From NCBI GenBank assembly GCA_035529435.1, contig DATKWS010000044.1, positions 1 through 40,607 on the forward strand: a DNA stretch of 40,607 bases. Direction: 5' to 3'. The notes below the pieces were generated by a model that saw nothing but the letters and a program-made list of their open reading frames with translations, was not told where the DNA came from and ran no database searches. How positions within the stretch are numbered: position 1 is the first letter of the stretch; every line of letters begins with the position of its first letter. This DNA is from DATKWS01 sp035529435 (GTDB lineage: Bacteria > Krumholzibacteriota > Krumholzibacteriia > Krumholzibacteriales > Krumholzibacteriaceae). Made by a program: the position numbers and the translations under genes. Positions 9,086 through 17,411 of the stretch are shown in pieces.

Positions 9086-10516
9086 TCAGCCGATCATCAC
9101 CTTCTCCTCGGCGTAGCGGTACAGAGCCACACGGGCACGGCGCGTGAAGACGTAGGCGATCGTGAGGAGCCCCACGCGCCCCAGCAGCATCAATACGATC
9201 AGGACGAGCTTGCCTGCCGTCGTGAGCGTCGAGGTGACGCCCATTGACAGCCCGACCGTCCCGAACGCGGATACCGCCTCGAACAGATACGCGAGAAACT
9301 GGTCCCTCCCCGGGTTGCCGCCCGAGCGCTCGGTGACGAGCAGCACCACAACCCCCACCGTTATGGTGAGTATGGCGAGTATGAAAATCGAGAGTGCCCG
9401 CGACACCGTCTCCTCGGGAAGGGTGCGATGAAAGATGCTGACCGTTTCCTTGCCGCGGACCTTGTTGTTGAATATCGCGGCGAAGATCGCCAGCGAGGTT
9501 GTCTTGATTCCGCCGCCGCACGAGCCCGGGCTCGCACCAATGAACATGAGCATGATGATGATAAACAGCGTCGCACCCGTGAGTGTCGATATGTCGAGTG
9601 TATTGAACCCGGCCGTTCTGGCCGTGACCGACTGGAACAGGGCGGTGAACAGTTTCTCCCACCATGGAAGGCCCGCCACCGCATGGTTCCGCTCGAGCAG
9701 GTAGACGAGGATACCGCCGGACACGATCAGAATGCACGTGGTCCAGAGTACCATCCGGCTGTGCAGCGAGAGGGAAACGCGGCGGTGCCGCTTCCGGTCC
9801 CCGATGCGCCGCGAAATCTCGTACATCACGGGGAAACCGATCCCGCCCACCACGATCAGAGTCATGATCGCGCCGTTGATGAGCGCGCTGCCCCGGTACC
9901 GTTCGAAGCTGGTCGCGAAAAATGAGAATCCTGCGTTGCAGAAGGCCGAAATCGAATGGAAAATGCTCGTGAAGAGGGCCGAGGGCACGGCCATCTCCCG
10001 GCGCCAGTACAGGAACAGCAGGACGGCGCCCGCCGCCTCGACGAGAACGGTAAAGAGAAATATCGACCGCATGAGGCTCCTGATATCGCGCATGGGCGCC
10101 GGGGTGAAGCTACCCGCGATGATCCATCGTTCCCGGGTCCCGATACCCCGCCCGAGAAACAGGAACAGAAAAACCGAAAATGTCATGACGCCGAGGCCGC
10201 CGAGCTGGATGAGGGCGAGGAGGACCGACTTGCCGAATACGGTGAACTGCGTCCCTGTATCCACCACGACGAGACCGGTGACACAGATTGCGGATGTGGC
10301 AGTGAACAGTGCATCGATCGGTACGAGCGCCTCGCCGGTCGAAGCGGCGGGGAGTGACAGGAGCACCGTGCCGACCAGGGCCACCGCCAGGTAACTGCTG
10401 ATCACGAGGAGCTCCGGCGCCATCCGTTGAATGTATAATCGCAACCGTTTTCGCATACCGGAACCGGAGCACGCCCCCCCATGCGGATACGTGGGATGGG
10501 AACGGGTAGTGCGCAT
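9086..10516 (-). CDS. ktrB: Potassium transporter membrane subunit KtrB/TrkH
   Basis: This is a 476-residue membrane protein of the Trk/Ktr/HKT superfamily. All four pore-loop filter motifs are visible, each with the key glycine: TSAICVTGLVVVD, SISAFCNAGFSFF, QSVTARTAGFNTLD and EAVSAFGTVGLSM. Together they line a K+ (or Na+-coupled K+) pathway. The ATG at 10516 overlaps the TGA of the preceding small gene as TGATG, which suggests reinitiation. No good ribosome binding site is seen there or at the alternative ATG 10456, which would remove 20 unconserved residues. It is co-transcribed with ktrA downstream. Confidence 0.93.
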   Translation of the reverse strand: MRTTRSHPTYPHGGACSGSGMRKRLRLYIQRMAPELLVISSYLAVALVGTVLLSLPAASTGEALVPIDALFTATSAICVTGLVVVDTGTQFTVFGKSVLLALIQLGGLGVMTFSVFLFLFLGRGIGTRERWIIAGSFTPAPMRDIRSLMRSIFLFTVLVEAAGAVLLFLYWRREMAVPSALFTSIFHSISAFCNAGFSFFATSFERYRGSALINGAIMTLIVVGGIGFPVMYEISRRIGDRKRHRRVSLSLHSRMVLWTTCILIVSGGILVYLLERNHAVAGLPWWEKLFTALFQSVTARTAGFNTLDISTLTGATLFIIIMLMFIGASPGSCGGGIKTTSLAIFAAIFNNKVRGKETVSIFHRTLPEETVSRALSIFILAILTITVGVVVLLVTERSGGNPGRDQFLAYLFEAVSAFGTVGLSMGVTSTLTTAGKLVLIVLMLLGRVGLLTIAYVFTRRARVALYRYAEEKVMIG

Positions 10517-10875
10517 CACTTCACAAACCCGATCGTCCCCGTGCCTCCCTTCTCATCGTCGATCAAACCCTGGACGATATTCTCCGCGTCATCCTCCGTG
10601 AACATCACGACCGTCTGTATGTTGCGCCACGGTAAGAGGACATTGACCACGTGGCGTTCCGTCTTTCTCCGCTCTTCGGGAACGACCGCACCCGTCGAAT
10701 CGCTGAGTTCGGTCGTGATGAAGTTCTTGTTCTCGACCCACAGGCCGGCCTCGTCGACCGCCACGACACGGCAAAAAAACGGACCCTTCTCGGGCACACC
10801 CACGAATTCGAGGCCATCGTAATTCAACAGCTTCACCAGGACCGTCTTGTCCTCGAGATCGCGTGCATCGTTCAT
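10516..10875 (-). CDS. Small protein of unknown function coupled to ktrB
   Basis: This is a 119-residue soluble protein with no signal peptide or membrane segment. It begins MNDARDLEDKTVLVKLLNYD and ends IDDEKGGTGTIGFVK. The middle (VGVPEKGPFFCRVVAVDEAG, then LWVENKNFITTELSD) looks like a small beta-rich fold, loosely reminiscent of Sm/SH3-like barrels, but I cannot assign a family. I chose the ATG at 10875, which has a G-rich AAGGGGGGG stretch 9 nt upstream. The frame is open for another 90 codons upstream, but those run into the end of the neighbouring gene and are low-complexity. Its stop overlaps the ktrB start by 1 bp, so it may regulate or accompany potassium transport. Confidence 0.7.
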   Translation of the reverse strand: MNDARDLEDKTVLVKLLNYDGLEFVGVPEKGPFFCRVVAVDEAGLWVENKNFITTELSDSTGAVVPEERRKTERHVVNVLLPWRNIQTVVMFTEDDAENIVQGLIDDEKGGTGTIGFVK

Positions 10876-10966
10876 GGCAACACGCCCCCCCTTCTTCCAT
10901 GCCACGGGCACGGTTTGCCGATTCTGAACGGTCAGGCAAAAAAATTCAAACAAAAACACGGGGAAT

Positions 10967-12682
10967 TCACCGGGGGGGCATCGACGCACTCCGGTACGAG
11001 CCGCGGTGGCCCCGGTACGGGGATGTGCGCCGTACGAATGCGAGGTAGCGGCCGCGCGCCGATCCGGGGGCCTCGAACCGTTCCCTGAACAGCTCGATGA
11101 TCTCGTCGCGTGTGACCTGCCCGGCATGGTACGCGGTGTATATGGCATCCCCCAGCGTGTGCCCGAGGGTTCTCACGGCGAACCACCGCCGTTTGATGCC
11201 GAGCCGGTATATCGCCTCGAGTTTCCTCGTGACCGGGAACCGCACGTCCGTCTTCCGGTCGCGTCTGAAGTGGTACTTCACCATGCGCACGATCTTGCGT
11301 GTATCGCTCATCGATAGACGCGGCAATGCGCACCGCACGACACCACGCGAGTCGATACATCGCAGGACGGGATCGGTCTCGAGGCAGTCCTGTTTCGGAT
11401 TCACGAACTTCGTCGCGAGGTACAGCAGCGCCTCCTCGAGCACAAATTCGTAGAAGCGATCCGCCGGATCCCTGTCCGTTCCTCGCTCCTTCCCGACCCG
11501 GTCCCGTGTGGCCCATACGACGAACCGGGCGGCCTCTCGCAACGGATGAACCGATTCGAATCTCATCACGAGAAAGGCATTGACCGCCGGTACGTATGCG
11601 ATCCCGCACTGCCTCAAATACTCGATGATGGCGAATGTACCGAGCTGGCTCATCCGCTTGGAGCGGAGCAGGGTCGCGAACGCCTTGTACGTTGTGCAGC
11701 AGTATACCTCGGGAAACACATCGTCTATCGTTTCCTGCAGGCCGTCCCGAACCGTGACGCACAACTCGCATCTGTCCCGCACGAGGAAGAGGAGAATATC
11801 GTCAACCATTTTCTCCAGGACGGGCGTCCACCGGTCGCTTGTACCGTCGCCGCTCCACGCATCGATGATTTCCCGGTACGACTCGTACTTGAGGATCGGC
11901 GAGGTATTGAAGATGCAGTACCGCGTCCGGTCTATACGAACGGCATCGGCGGTCTCCTTCCCACTACCGAGCAGCTGCCAGTAGATCTCCTCGATATTCT
12001 GAACGACGATGACTTCACGGTACGGCTCCCCGCAGAACGCACGCACTCCTGCCGGGAGATGGTTGGACGCGAGATGGGACTCGCCGACCACGACGAGCAC
12101 GAGATGACCGGGAAAGAACCGGCGGATCGTCATTATCCTGCGCGCGATCAGGCGGTCGCGGCTGCGGATGAATGTGAGCTGGTCGCGCGGCTCTTCGTCG
12201 ATGCCGAATATCGGGATGAACGGATTCTTGGCGAGCATGAAGATCCGGCGGTAACTTTCCCAGTTGAATCCCCACTCCGATTTATATTCGATCTCGGAGA
12301 GAAACTCACCCTCCGTTATGGTGCCCTTCATCCAGCGATCCAGGGAGGGCTGCTGTCGGGTATAGAGCATCTCGAGCGCGAGCACGACCGGGCGCGCCCG
12401 TGATGTCAGCTCCCGCATCAGCCGGAGGACCAGATCCTGGCTGGCATCGAGCGGGTGGTAATCGCCGAAATAGACGACATCGGCGGCGGCTGCTTCATCG
12501 ATCACGTGCCCGAGGGGCACGATCTCCTGGAATGCCCGGTGTTCGGCCATGAATTCTCTGATATATTTCGATTTATACGTTTTATCGATACCGAAGATCT
12601 CACGCTTGAGCCGCGCGATGGCGCGTTTCTGCGCCGTAATTTCCATCTGGAGGGTATTGTTACCGTTCATCGCCCGTTCCAT
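10967..12682 (-). CDS. ChaN/TIKI-like domain protein with long unknown C-terminal half
   Basis: The protein is about 571 residues. Residues about 40-225 match the ChaN-type (iron-regulated, haem-binding-like/TIKI superfamily) fold: DVVYFGDYHPLDASQD, then VVLALEMLYTRQQPSLDRWM, then VVVGESHLASNHLP. This gives the paired GxxH-type motifs (GDYH and GESH) of the superfamily. It lacks a lipobox or signal peptide, so it is probably cytoplasmic, unlike classical ChaN. The C-terminal 340 residues are a mixed alpha/beta region with several Cys that I do not recognise. An N-terminal basic helix (QMEITAQKRAIARLKREIFG) may form a short coiled coil. The start is uncertain: ATG 12682, ATG 12670 and TTG 12697 are all possible and none has a strong ribosome binding site. 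The gene lies 91 bp upstream of the ktrB-linked small gene. Confidence 0.7.
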   Translation of the reverse strand: MERAMNGNNTLQMEITAQKRAIARLKREIFGIDKTYKSKYIREFMAEHRAFQEIVPLGHVIDEAAAADVVYFGDYHPLDASQDLVLRLMRELTSRARPVVLALEMLYTRQQPSLDRWMKGTITEGEFLSEIEYKSEWGFNWESYRRIFMLAKNPFIPIFGIDEEPRDQLTFIRSRDRLIARRIMTIRRFFPGHLVLVVVGESHLASNHLPAGVRAFCGEPYREVIVVQNIEEIYWQLLGSGKETADAVRIDRTRYCIFNTSPILKYESYREIIDAWSGDGTSDRWTPVLEKMVDDILLFLVRDRCELCVTVRDGLQETIDDVFPEVYCCTTYKAFATLLRSKRMSQLGTFAIIEYLRQCGIAYVPAVNAFLVMRFESVHPLREAARFVVWATRDRVGKERGTDRDPADRFYEFVLEEALLYLATKFVNPKQDCLETDPVLRCIDSRGVVRCALPRLSMSDTRKIVRMVKYHFRRDRKTDVRFPVTRKLEAIYRLGIKRRWFAVRTLGHTLGDAIYTAYHAGQVTRDEIIELFRERFEAPGSARGRYLAFVRRTSPYRGHRGSYRSASMPPR

Positions 12683-12827
12683 GTCATCACCGGTCAAATT
12701 TCAGAAATATTGCAACTAATCCGCAATAATTATCGACAACCATTATTCATTATCATATATTGTTCCAAAGCACGGAACCATAAAATACCCGTTGCTCCGG
12801 AAAATGAAGTCAAGTGCTTATAATGGA
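12683..12827. other. AT-rich divergent intergenic region
   Basis: This short AT-rich stretch separates the ChaN-like gene (leftward) from the Cys-rich protein and acyl-CoA synthetase (rightward). It stands out from the GC-rich surroundings and is the natural place for divergent promoters. A perfect TATAAT occurs on the plus strand at 12819-12824, but only 3 bp before the ATG at 12828, and no matching -35 box is evident. I therefore cannot assign a definite promoter on either strand. Confidence 0.4.
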
Positions 12828-13010
12828 ATGAATAAGCAAGAAATCAGATGGTGTGATCTCCACTGCCCCCACGCTTCTTTTCCCGAGAGAGAACATCTCG
12901 ATGGAGCCTGCCATACCTTCATCGCGCTATACTGTGACAAATACAGCCGTCTCGTGCAAAAGAGCGCACTGTGCCTGGATCTGAGGGAGGTACGAGAAGA
13001 TGGGCCGTAG
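12828..13010 (+). CDS. Small Cys-rich protein overlapping the acyl-CoA synthetase start
   Basis: This is a 60-residue protein beginning MNKQEIRWCDLHCPHASFPE, with five Cys (9, 13, 28, 36, 49) and two His next to the first pair. This pattern suggests a metal or Fe-S site. The composition (WCDLHCPHASF, GACHTFIALYCDKYSRLV) looks like a real folded protein rather than chance translation. The stop at 13008-13010 overlaps the start of the synthetase gene by 11 bp, and the synthetase ribosome binding site (GGGAGGT) lies inside it, so the two would be translationally coupled. An upstream in-frame ATG at 12804 is an alternative start. No good ribosome binding site is seen for either, which is the main doubt. 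I cannot name a family. Confidence 0.55.
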   Translation: MNKQEIRWCDLHCPHASFPEREHLDGACHTFIALYCDKYSRLVQKSALCLDLREVREDGP

Positions 13011-15285
13011 CACCAGATCATTGAAGGAAAAAGTGGAAAAAAAGCTTCTCGAGGCTCTCGGCGAGGGACGCGACCGTCTCTACGAGCACGAGATCTACGA
13101 GCTGCTCGTTATGCTTGGATTCCGCGTGCCGAGAACACTCTTCGCCCGGACGGAGCGGGAACTTGCCCGGCTCGATATATCGCGGATTCCGGGTGAACGG
13201 CTCGTCTGCAAACTCATCTCCCCGGAGATGCAGCACCGCTTCGAATATGGCGGCGTCAGGTTCGTTGAGCGCGCACCGGAGGCGGTGCGCGAATCGTTCT
13301 CCGAATTCTCCCACATCGCTGCCGGCCGATCGATCGAGTTCAGCGGCATGTTGATCGCCGAGGAAATCGCCGGTATGAACTGGATGCCGTACCAGCTCCT
13401 CGTCTCCCTCAGGCAGGATCCGTCCTTCGGGCCGGTCGTCTTCCTCGGCATGGGCGGGGTCGGCACGGAGGTATTCAAGGCGGGGTTGCGGTCCGAAAAG
13501 GGCCTCTTCATCCGCGCCGCCGCGGAGGTCGACAACGCCCCCGCCAGCGAACGTATCATAGAGAGAACGCTCTTCTACCCGATCATCAAGGGCAAGACGC
13601 GCATCTCGGCGGAACCGCTCGTCAGGGGAAACAGGATCCAGGAGGTGGTCGAGGGATTCGCATACCTCGCGAGGACCTTCTCGCCCCTCTCGAACGATTC
13701 GCCGGTGACGATCGAGGAACTCGAGGTCAACCCGATGCAGGTCACCCCGGAGGGCGATCTCGTCCCGCTGGACGGCATCATCCGTCTTTCCCGCAACAAG
13801 CATGATCCGATGTATCCACCGCAGCCGGGAATCCACAGCCTTCTCGAACCCGAGAGTGTTCTGATCATCGGCGCATCGGCCACAAAGATGAACGCGGGAC
13901 GGATCATACTGCAGAATATCCTGAAGGGGGGGCGCATCGGCAGTGACCGTATCTATGTACTCCACCCGGAGGCCGGTTCCATCGACGGCTGTCGGGCATT
14001 CGGGTCCATAGCCGATTTGCCGGAACCGGTCGACATGTCGGTATTCGCCATCCCTGCAACGGAGCGCGCCGCCGTTCTCCTCGAGGAGATCATCGATCGC
14101 AAGATGGCGAAAGCGATTACCTTGATATCGGGTGGATTCGGCGAAACGGAGAAAGGCAAGAAACTGGACCGGCGCCTCCATGATGTGATCCGCGAGGGAC
14201 GGGAGCGGGACGGAGTGGGAGTTGTGGTGAACGGACCGAACTGTCTCGGGATCGTTTCGCGCCCCGGAGGGTACAACACGTTCTTTCTTCCCGAGTACAA
14301 ACTTCCCTTCGTGGGGAAGTACGGTGATCGGACCGCATTCATCTCCCAGAGCGGAGCATACCTCGTCACCGTGGTGAGCAACATGGGCCAACTGATTTCG
14401 CCGAAGTACATGATCACCTACGGCAACCAGATGGACCTGACGGTCACCGACTACCTGATCTACATGAAGGACGACCCCGAGATCGACTTCTTCTGCCTCT
14501 ACATCGAGGGATTCAAGCCGTACGACGGTGAGCGGTTTCTCGGGGTCGCGAAGGAGATACTCGCGTCGGGAAAGAAGATCATTGCCTACAAAACGGGACG
14601 CACCAAGGCGGGGGCCGCCGCGGTCGCCTCGCATACCGCGTCGATGGCGGGGGACTACGAGGTGCTGCACCGGATCCTCACCGATGCCGGTGTCATCATG
14701 CCCGACACCCTCAACGAGGTCGAGGATACGATCAAGATCTTCGCCCTGCTCACCGACAAGAAGGTAGCGGGGAACCGCGTCGCGATCTTCGGGAACGCCG
14801 GTTTCGAATGCTCGGTGGCGGCGGACCGGCTCTACTCGATGGAGCTGGCCCGGTTCTCGCAAAACACCGTCGCCGCGCTGCAAGAGGTGCTCCCCACCGA
14901 TATCATCGACATAAACAATCCGGTGGATGCCACGCCCCAGACCGATGCGGTCAACTACGGCAAATGCATCGAGGCGTTCGACCGGGACGACGGTGTCGAC
15001 TGTATCGTGGCGGCGGTCGTCGCCCCCACACCCTTCATGGAAACCCTCCCGGCGGGCCCGGAGCACCGGGAGGACCTCGAGCACGAGAACTCGTATCCAC
15101 GGGTGACGATCAGGCTGTTCGAGAAAACGAAAAAACCGATGGTCGTCTCGGTCGATTCGGGCACGCTCTATGATCCGGCCGTCAATATGATGGAGGACGC
15201 GGGGGTTCCGTGTTATCGCAAGATCGACCGCACGATGAAGGCACTGGACAACTTCCTCCGCCACAGCCGGCCGCCGGGGAAATAG
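13000..15285 (+). CDS. ADP-forming acyl-CoA synthetase (acetate-CoA ligase type, beta-alpha fusion)
   Basis: This 761-residue cytoplasmic enzyme of the NDP-forming acyl-CoA synthetase superfamily interconverts acyl-CoA + ADP + Pi with acid + CoA + ATP. The ATP-grasp (beta) part comes first, residues about 1-265, ending in IEELEVNPMQVTPEGDLVPLDG. A CoA-binding Rossmann domain follows (SVLIIGASATKMNAGR, about 285-400). Then come succinyl-CoA-ligase-like domains with VVVNGPNCLGIVSRPGG and FISQSGAY. The probable phosphohistidine is His545 in AVASHTASMAGD. The start at 13000 follows GGGAGGTACGAGAAG. The neighbouring CoA-transferase genes suggest an energy-yielding or salvage pathway for organic acids. 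Substrate is not predictable from sequence alone. Confidence 0.9.
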   Translation: MGRSTRSLKEKVEKKLLEALGEGRDRLYEHEIYELLVMLGFRVPRTLFARTERELARLDISRIPGERLVCKLISPEMQHRFEYGGVRFVERAPEAVRESFSEFSHIAAGRSIEFSGMLIAEEIAGMNWMPYQLLVSLRQDPSFGPVVFLGMGGVGTEVFKAGLRSEKGLFIRAAAEVDNAPASERIIERTLFYPIIKGKTRISAEPLVRGNRIQEVVEGFAYLARTFSPLSNDSPVTIEELEVNPMQVTPEGDLVPLDGIIRLSRNKHDPMYPPQPGIHSLLEPESVLIIGASATKMNAGRIILQNILKGGRIGSDRIYVLHPEAGSIDGCRAFGSIADLPEPVDMSVFAIPATERAAVLLEEIIDRKMAKAITLISGGFGETEKGKKLDRRLHDVIREGRERDGVGVVVNGPNCLGIVSRPGGYNTFFLPEYKLPFVGKYGDRTAFISQSGAYLVTVVSNMGQLISPKYMITYGNQMDLTVTDYLIYMKDDPEIDFFCLYIEGFKPYDGERFLGVAKEILASGKKIIAYKTGRTKAGAAAVASHTASMAGDYEVLHRILTDAGVIMPDTLNEVEDTIKIFALLTDKKVAGNRVAIFGNAGFECSVAADRLYSMELARFSQNTVAALQEVLPTDIIDINNPVDATPQTDAVNYGKCIEAFDRDDGVDCIVAAVVAPTPFMETLPAGPEHREDLEHENSYPRVTIRLFEKTKKPMVVSVDSGTLYDPAVNMMEDAGVPCYRKIDRTMKALDNFLRHSRPPGK

Positions 15286-15287
15286 AT

Positions 15288-15320
15288 CGCCGCGAACGTT
15301 CCGATGTTTCGCCCGCGGCG
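15288..15320 (+). terminator. Possible hairpin after the acyl-CoA synthetase gene
   Basis: Arms CGCCGCG (15288-15294) and CGCGGCG (15314-15320) are perfect inverted repeats flanking a 19-nt loop, 2 bp after the stop codon. The loop is long and there is no T-run, so termination is only a possibility. Confidence 0.25.
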
Positions 15321-15398
15321 CCGCCGTCGTACCACCAAGACCCTCCTCTCGCCGAAATCCCCGAAGGGGATTGGTTTCGAGAAGGCGCTGTTATTCTG

Positions 15399-15428
15399 TT
15401 GCACCGACAACGTCGACTGGTATATAGT
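15399..15428 (+). promoter_or_regulatory. Candidate promoter of the CoA-transferase genes
   Basis: TTGCAC (15399-15404) and TATAGT (15423-15428) are separated by 18 bp, within the 285-bp gap between the synthetase and the CoA-transferase. This predicts a leader of about 135 nt before the ATG at 15571. Nothing else coding is visible in the gap. Confidence 0.4.
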
Positions 15429-15570
15429 CCCAAAACGCGGCTTGAGACCGCGAATTCACCGGTGCGGGCAGATCCGCCGTTGTACACATGGTGATACATT
15501 GAACTGAACGTAAGCATACTCGAGGCCCGACACGGTTCAGCGGGCGCATGACAGTTTTAGGAGGTGTTGC

Positions 15571-16563
15571 ATGGCGAAAGCGAAAAAATCCATTCCCATC
15601 GTCGCCGAGGGGGAGGGGTCCTTTATAGCGCCCATCGATCCCGAGGGATTCAGGGAATGGAACCGAAAAAAGAACAAGAAGCTCGTCGACAAGATTATGA
15701 CCGACGAGGAGGCGATCGAAAAATTCGTAAGGAGCGGCGACTACATCGGCTTCGAGCTGTACGGAACGGTACGGTGCCCGCTGACCCTCACGCGCGCACT
15801 CGTCCGCTCGGGAAAGACCGACTTCCGGATCGTGGGTCAGGGCGTGCACGAGCTCGATCTCCTCTTCGCGATGGACATGGTCAGGGAAATAGATTTCACC
15901 TATATCGGCCTCGAGGTGTACGGCGTCGACTCGAACGTCCGGCGCGCCGTCGAGAGCGGCCGTGTGAAGAACATCGTCGAGTGGAGCAATGCGGCTATCA
16001 CGTGGCGCTTCAAGGCGGCAGCGATGGGAGTGCCGTTCCTGCCGACCAAGAGCATGCTCGGCACCGACACGCTCAGGCGCAGCGCGGCGAAGGTGATCGA
16101 GTGTCCCTTCACCGGCGACAAGGTCGCCCTGATACCCGCCTTGGTGATCGACGTCGGGTTCATCCACGTCAACCGGGCCGACAAGTGCGGGAACTGTCAG
16201 ATCGACGGCATCAGCGGTTTCGCCGTCGAGATGTCGCGCGCGTGCAAGCACCTGATCGTGAGCGCCGAGGAGATCATCGAGACGGACGAGATCCGAAAGT
16301 CCCCCGATCACACGATCATCCCCTACTACCTCGTCGACGCCGTCGTCCACGCGCCGTACGGCTCGTGGCCCGGCGAGATGGCGGGGTACTACGAGCGCGA
16401 CGAGGATCACTACAAGATGTACGTCGAGAAGCAGAAAACCAACGAGGGGATGCAGGAATACATCAAGGAGTGGTGCCTCGACCTTCCGAATCACCAGGCC
16501 TTACTCGATAAGGTGGGAATGGACAGGCTCAAGAGTTTCGATATCAGAGGGGGTGCGCAGTGA
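15571..16563 (+). CDS. CoA-transferase subunit A (glutaconate CoA-transferase type)
   Basis: This 330-residue protein is homologous to the alpha subunit of family I CoA-transferases of the glutaconate type (GctA/IpdA group). A lysine-rich N-terminus is followed by KIMTDEEAIEKFVRSGDYIG and the conserved VGQGVHELDLLFAMDMV and YIGLEVYGVDSNVRRAVESG. Later come the GVPFLPTKSMLGTD and VALIPALVIDVGFIHVNRAD segments typical of the family. The enzyme would move CoA between carboxylic acids, acting as a heterodimer or heterotetramer with subunit B. A strong TAGGAGGTGTTGC precedes the ATG. The stop overlaps the subunit B start as GTGA. It is the partner activity to the ADP-forming synthetase upstream. 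Substrates such as glutaconate, adipate-type or ring-cleavage acids cannot be distinguished here. Confidence 0.88.
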   Translation: MAKAKKSIPIVAEGEGSFIAPIDPEGFREWNRKKNKKLVDKIMTDEEAIEKFVRSGDYIGFELYGTVRCPLTLTRALVRSGKTDFRIVGQGVHELDLLFAMDMVREIDFTYIGLEVYGVDSNVRRAVESGRVKNIVEWSNAAITWRFKAAAMGVPFLPTKSMLGTDTLRRSAAKVIECPFTGDKVALIPALVIDVGFIHVNRADKCGNCQIDGISGFAVEMSRACKHLIVSAEEIIETDEIRKSPDHTIIPYYLVDAVVHAPYGSWPGEMAGYYERDEDHYKMYVEKQKTNEGMQEYIKEWCLDLPNHQALLDKVGMDRLKSFDIRGGAQ

Positions 16564-17324
16564 GCGAGAAGTACAGTTCTTCGGAGCTCCTCATCTGTCT
16601 CGCCTCCCGGGTCATGGAGGACGGGACGACCGCGTTCATCGGCACCGGCATCCCGATGCTGGCGGCCAGCCTCGCCCAGCGCATGCACGCTCCAAACCTC
16701 GTCGCCGTGTTCGAATTCGGCGGCACGGGCGCGATACTCGAGAAGCTCCCCCTCGCCGTGGGGGACATGCGGACGTACAACAAGGCCATCCACGCCGCCG
16801 GGATCTGCTACGTGATGGAGGCTTCGCAGCGCGGCTTCATCGAGTACGGCTTTCTCGGCGGGGCGCAGATCGATCCGTATGGCAACCTCAACTCCACCGT
16901 GATCGGCGACGTCCTGAAGCCGAAGGTGCGACTTCCCGGGAGCGGCGGCGCCAATGACGTCGGGAGCAGCTGCTGGCGAACCATCGCGATCATGCCGCAC
17001 GACAAGAAGCGGTTCATCGAAAAGATCGATTTCATCACGACCCCCGGTTACCTGGCGGGTCCCGGTGCGCGCGAAGCGGCGGGGCTCCCGCGGGGCACGG
17101 GACCGTACCGCGTCGTTACGAGTCTCTGCATCATGGGGTTCGATGATGAGACGAAGCGTATGAAGCTCCTCTCCCTGAATCCCGGCGTGACGGTCGACGA
17201 CGTCGTCGAGCACACCGGCTTCGAGCTGCTGATGGCGGACGAGATCACGCACAACGATCCGCCGACGGACAAGGAGCTGAAGATTCTACGGGAAAAGATC
17301 GACCCGGACGGGCTCTATCGGTAA
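16560..17324 (+). CDS. CoA-transferase subunit B (glutaconate CoA-transferase type)
   Basis: This 254-residue beta subunit starts with GTG at 16560, overlapping the subunit A stop by 4 bp. It has the family layout: TTAFIGTGIPMLAASLAQ, then VFEFGGTGA, then GFIEYGFLGGAQIDPYGNLN, then GGANDVGSSCWRTIAIM. Glu52 in VAVFEFGG sits where the catalytic glutamate that forms the glutamyl-CoA thioester is found in glutaconate CoA-transferase (Glu54 of the Acidaminococcus beta subunit). That supports a true transferase rather than an IpdAB-like hydrolase, although the residue match is by eye. The C-terminus ends in NDPPTDKELKILREKID, typical of this subunit. Confidence 0.88.
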   Translation: MSEKYSSSELLICLASRVMEDGTTAFIGTGIPMLAASLAQRMHAPNLVAVFEFGGTGAILEKLPLAVGDMRTYNKAIHAAGICYVMEASQRGFIEYGFLGGAQIDPYGNLNSTVIGDVLKPKVRLPGSGGANDVGSSCWRTIAIMPHDKKRFIEKIDFITTPGYLAGPGAREAAGLPRGTGPYRVVTSLCIMGFDDETKRMKLLSLNPGVTVDDVVEHTGFELLMADEITHNDPPTDKELKILREKIDPDGLYR

Positions 17325-17346
17325 ACCCGCGGTGCGCGGCACCGTC

Positions 17347-17384
17347 CCGGGGATCTTCCCGGTGGTGTCGCCCGGTCACGGGCG
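17347..17384. terminator. Hairpins between convergent genes
   Basis: Two short perfect stems lie between subunit B (plus) and bshA (minus): CCGGG/CCCGG at 17347-17351/17358-17362, and CGCCCG/CGGGCG around a GTCA loop at 17369-17374/17379-17384. There is no T-run on either strand, so function as a terminator is uncertain. Confidence 0.3.
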
Positions 17385-17411
17385 GCCCGGCCCCTGTCCG
17401 GAAATTATACG

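Noticed and set aside
12819..12824. Perfect TATAAT as a promoter for the Cys-rich gene
   Set aside because: It is only 3 bp before the ATG and has no matching -35 element; it could only serve a start further downstream.
13018..15264. A 748-codon open frame on the minus strand opposite the acyl-CoA synthetase gene
   Set aside because: It is the antisense shadow of a strongly conserved enzyme. Its translation is Arg/Asp/His-rich with no motifs, and long antisense frames are expected in GC-rich DNA.
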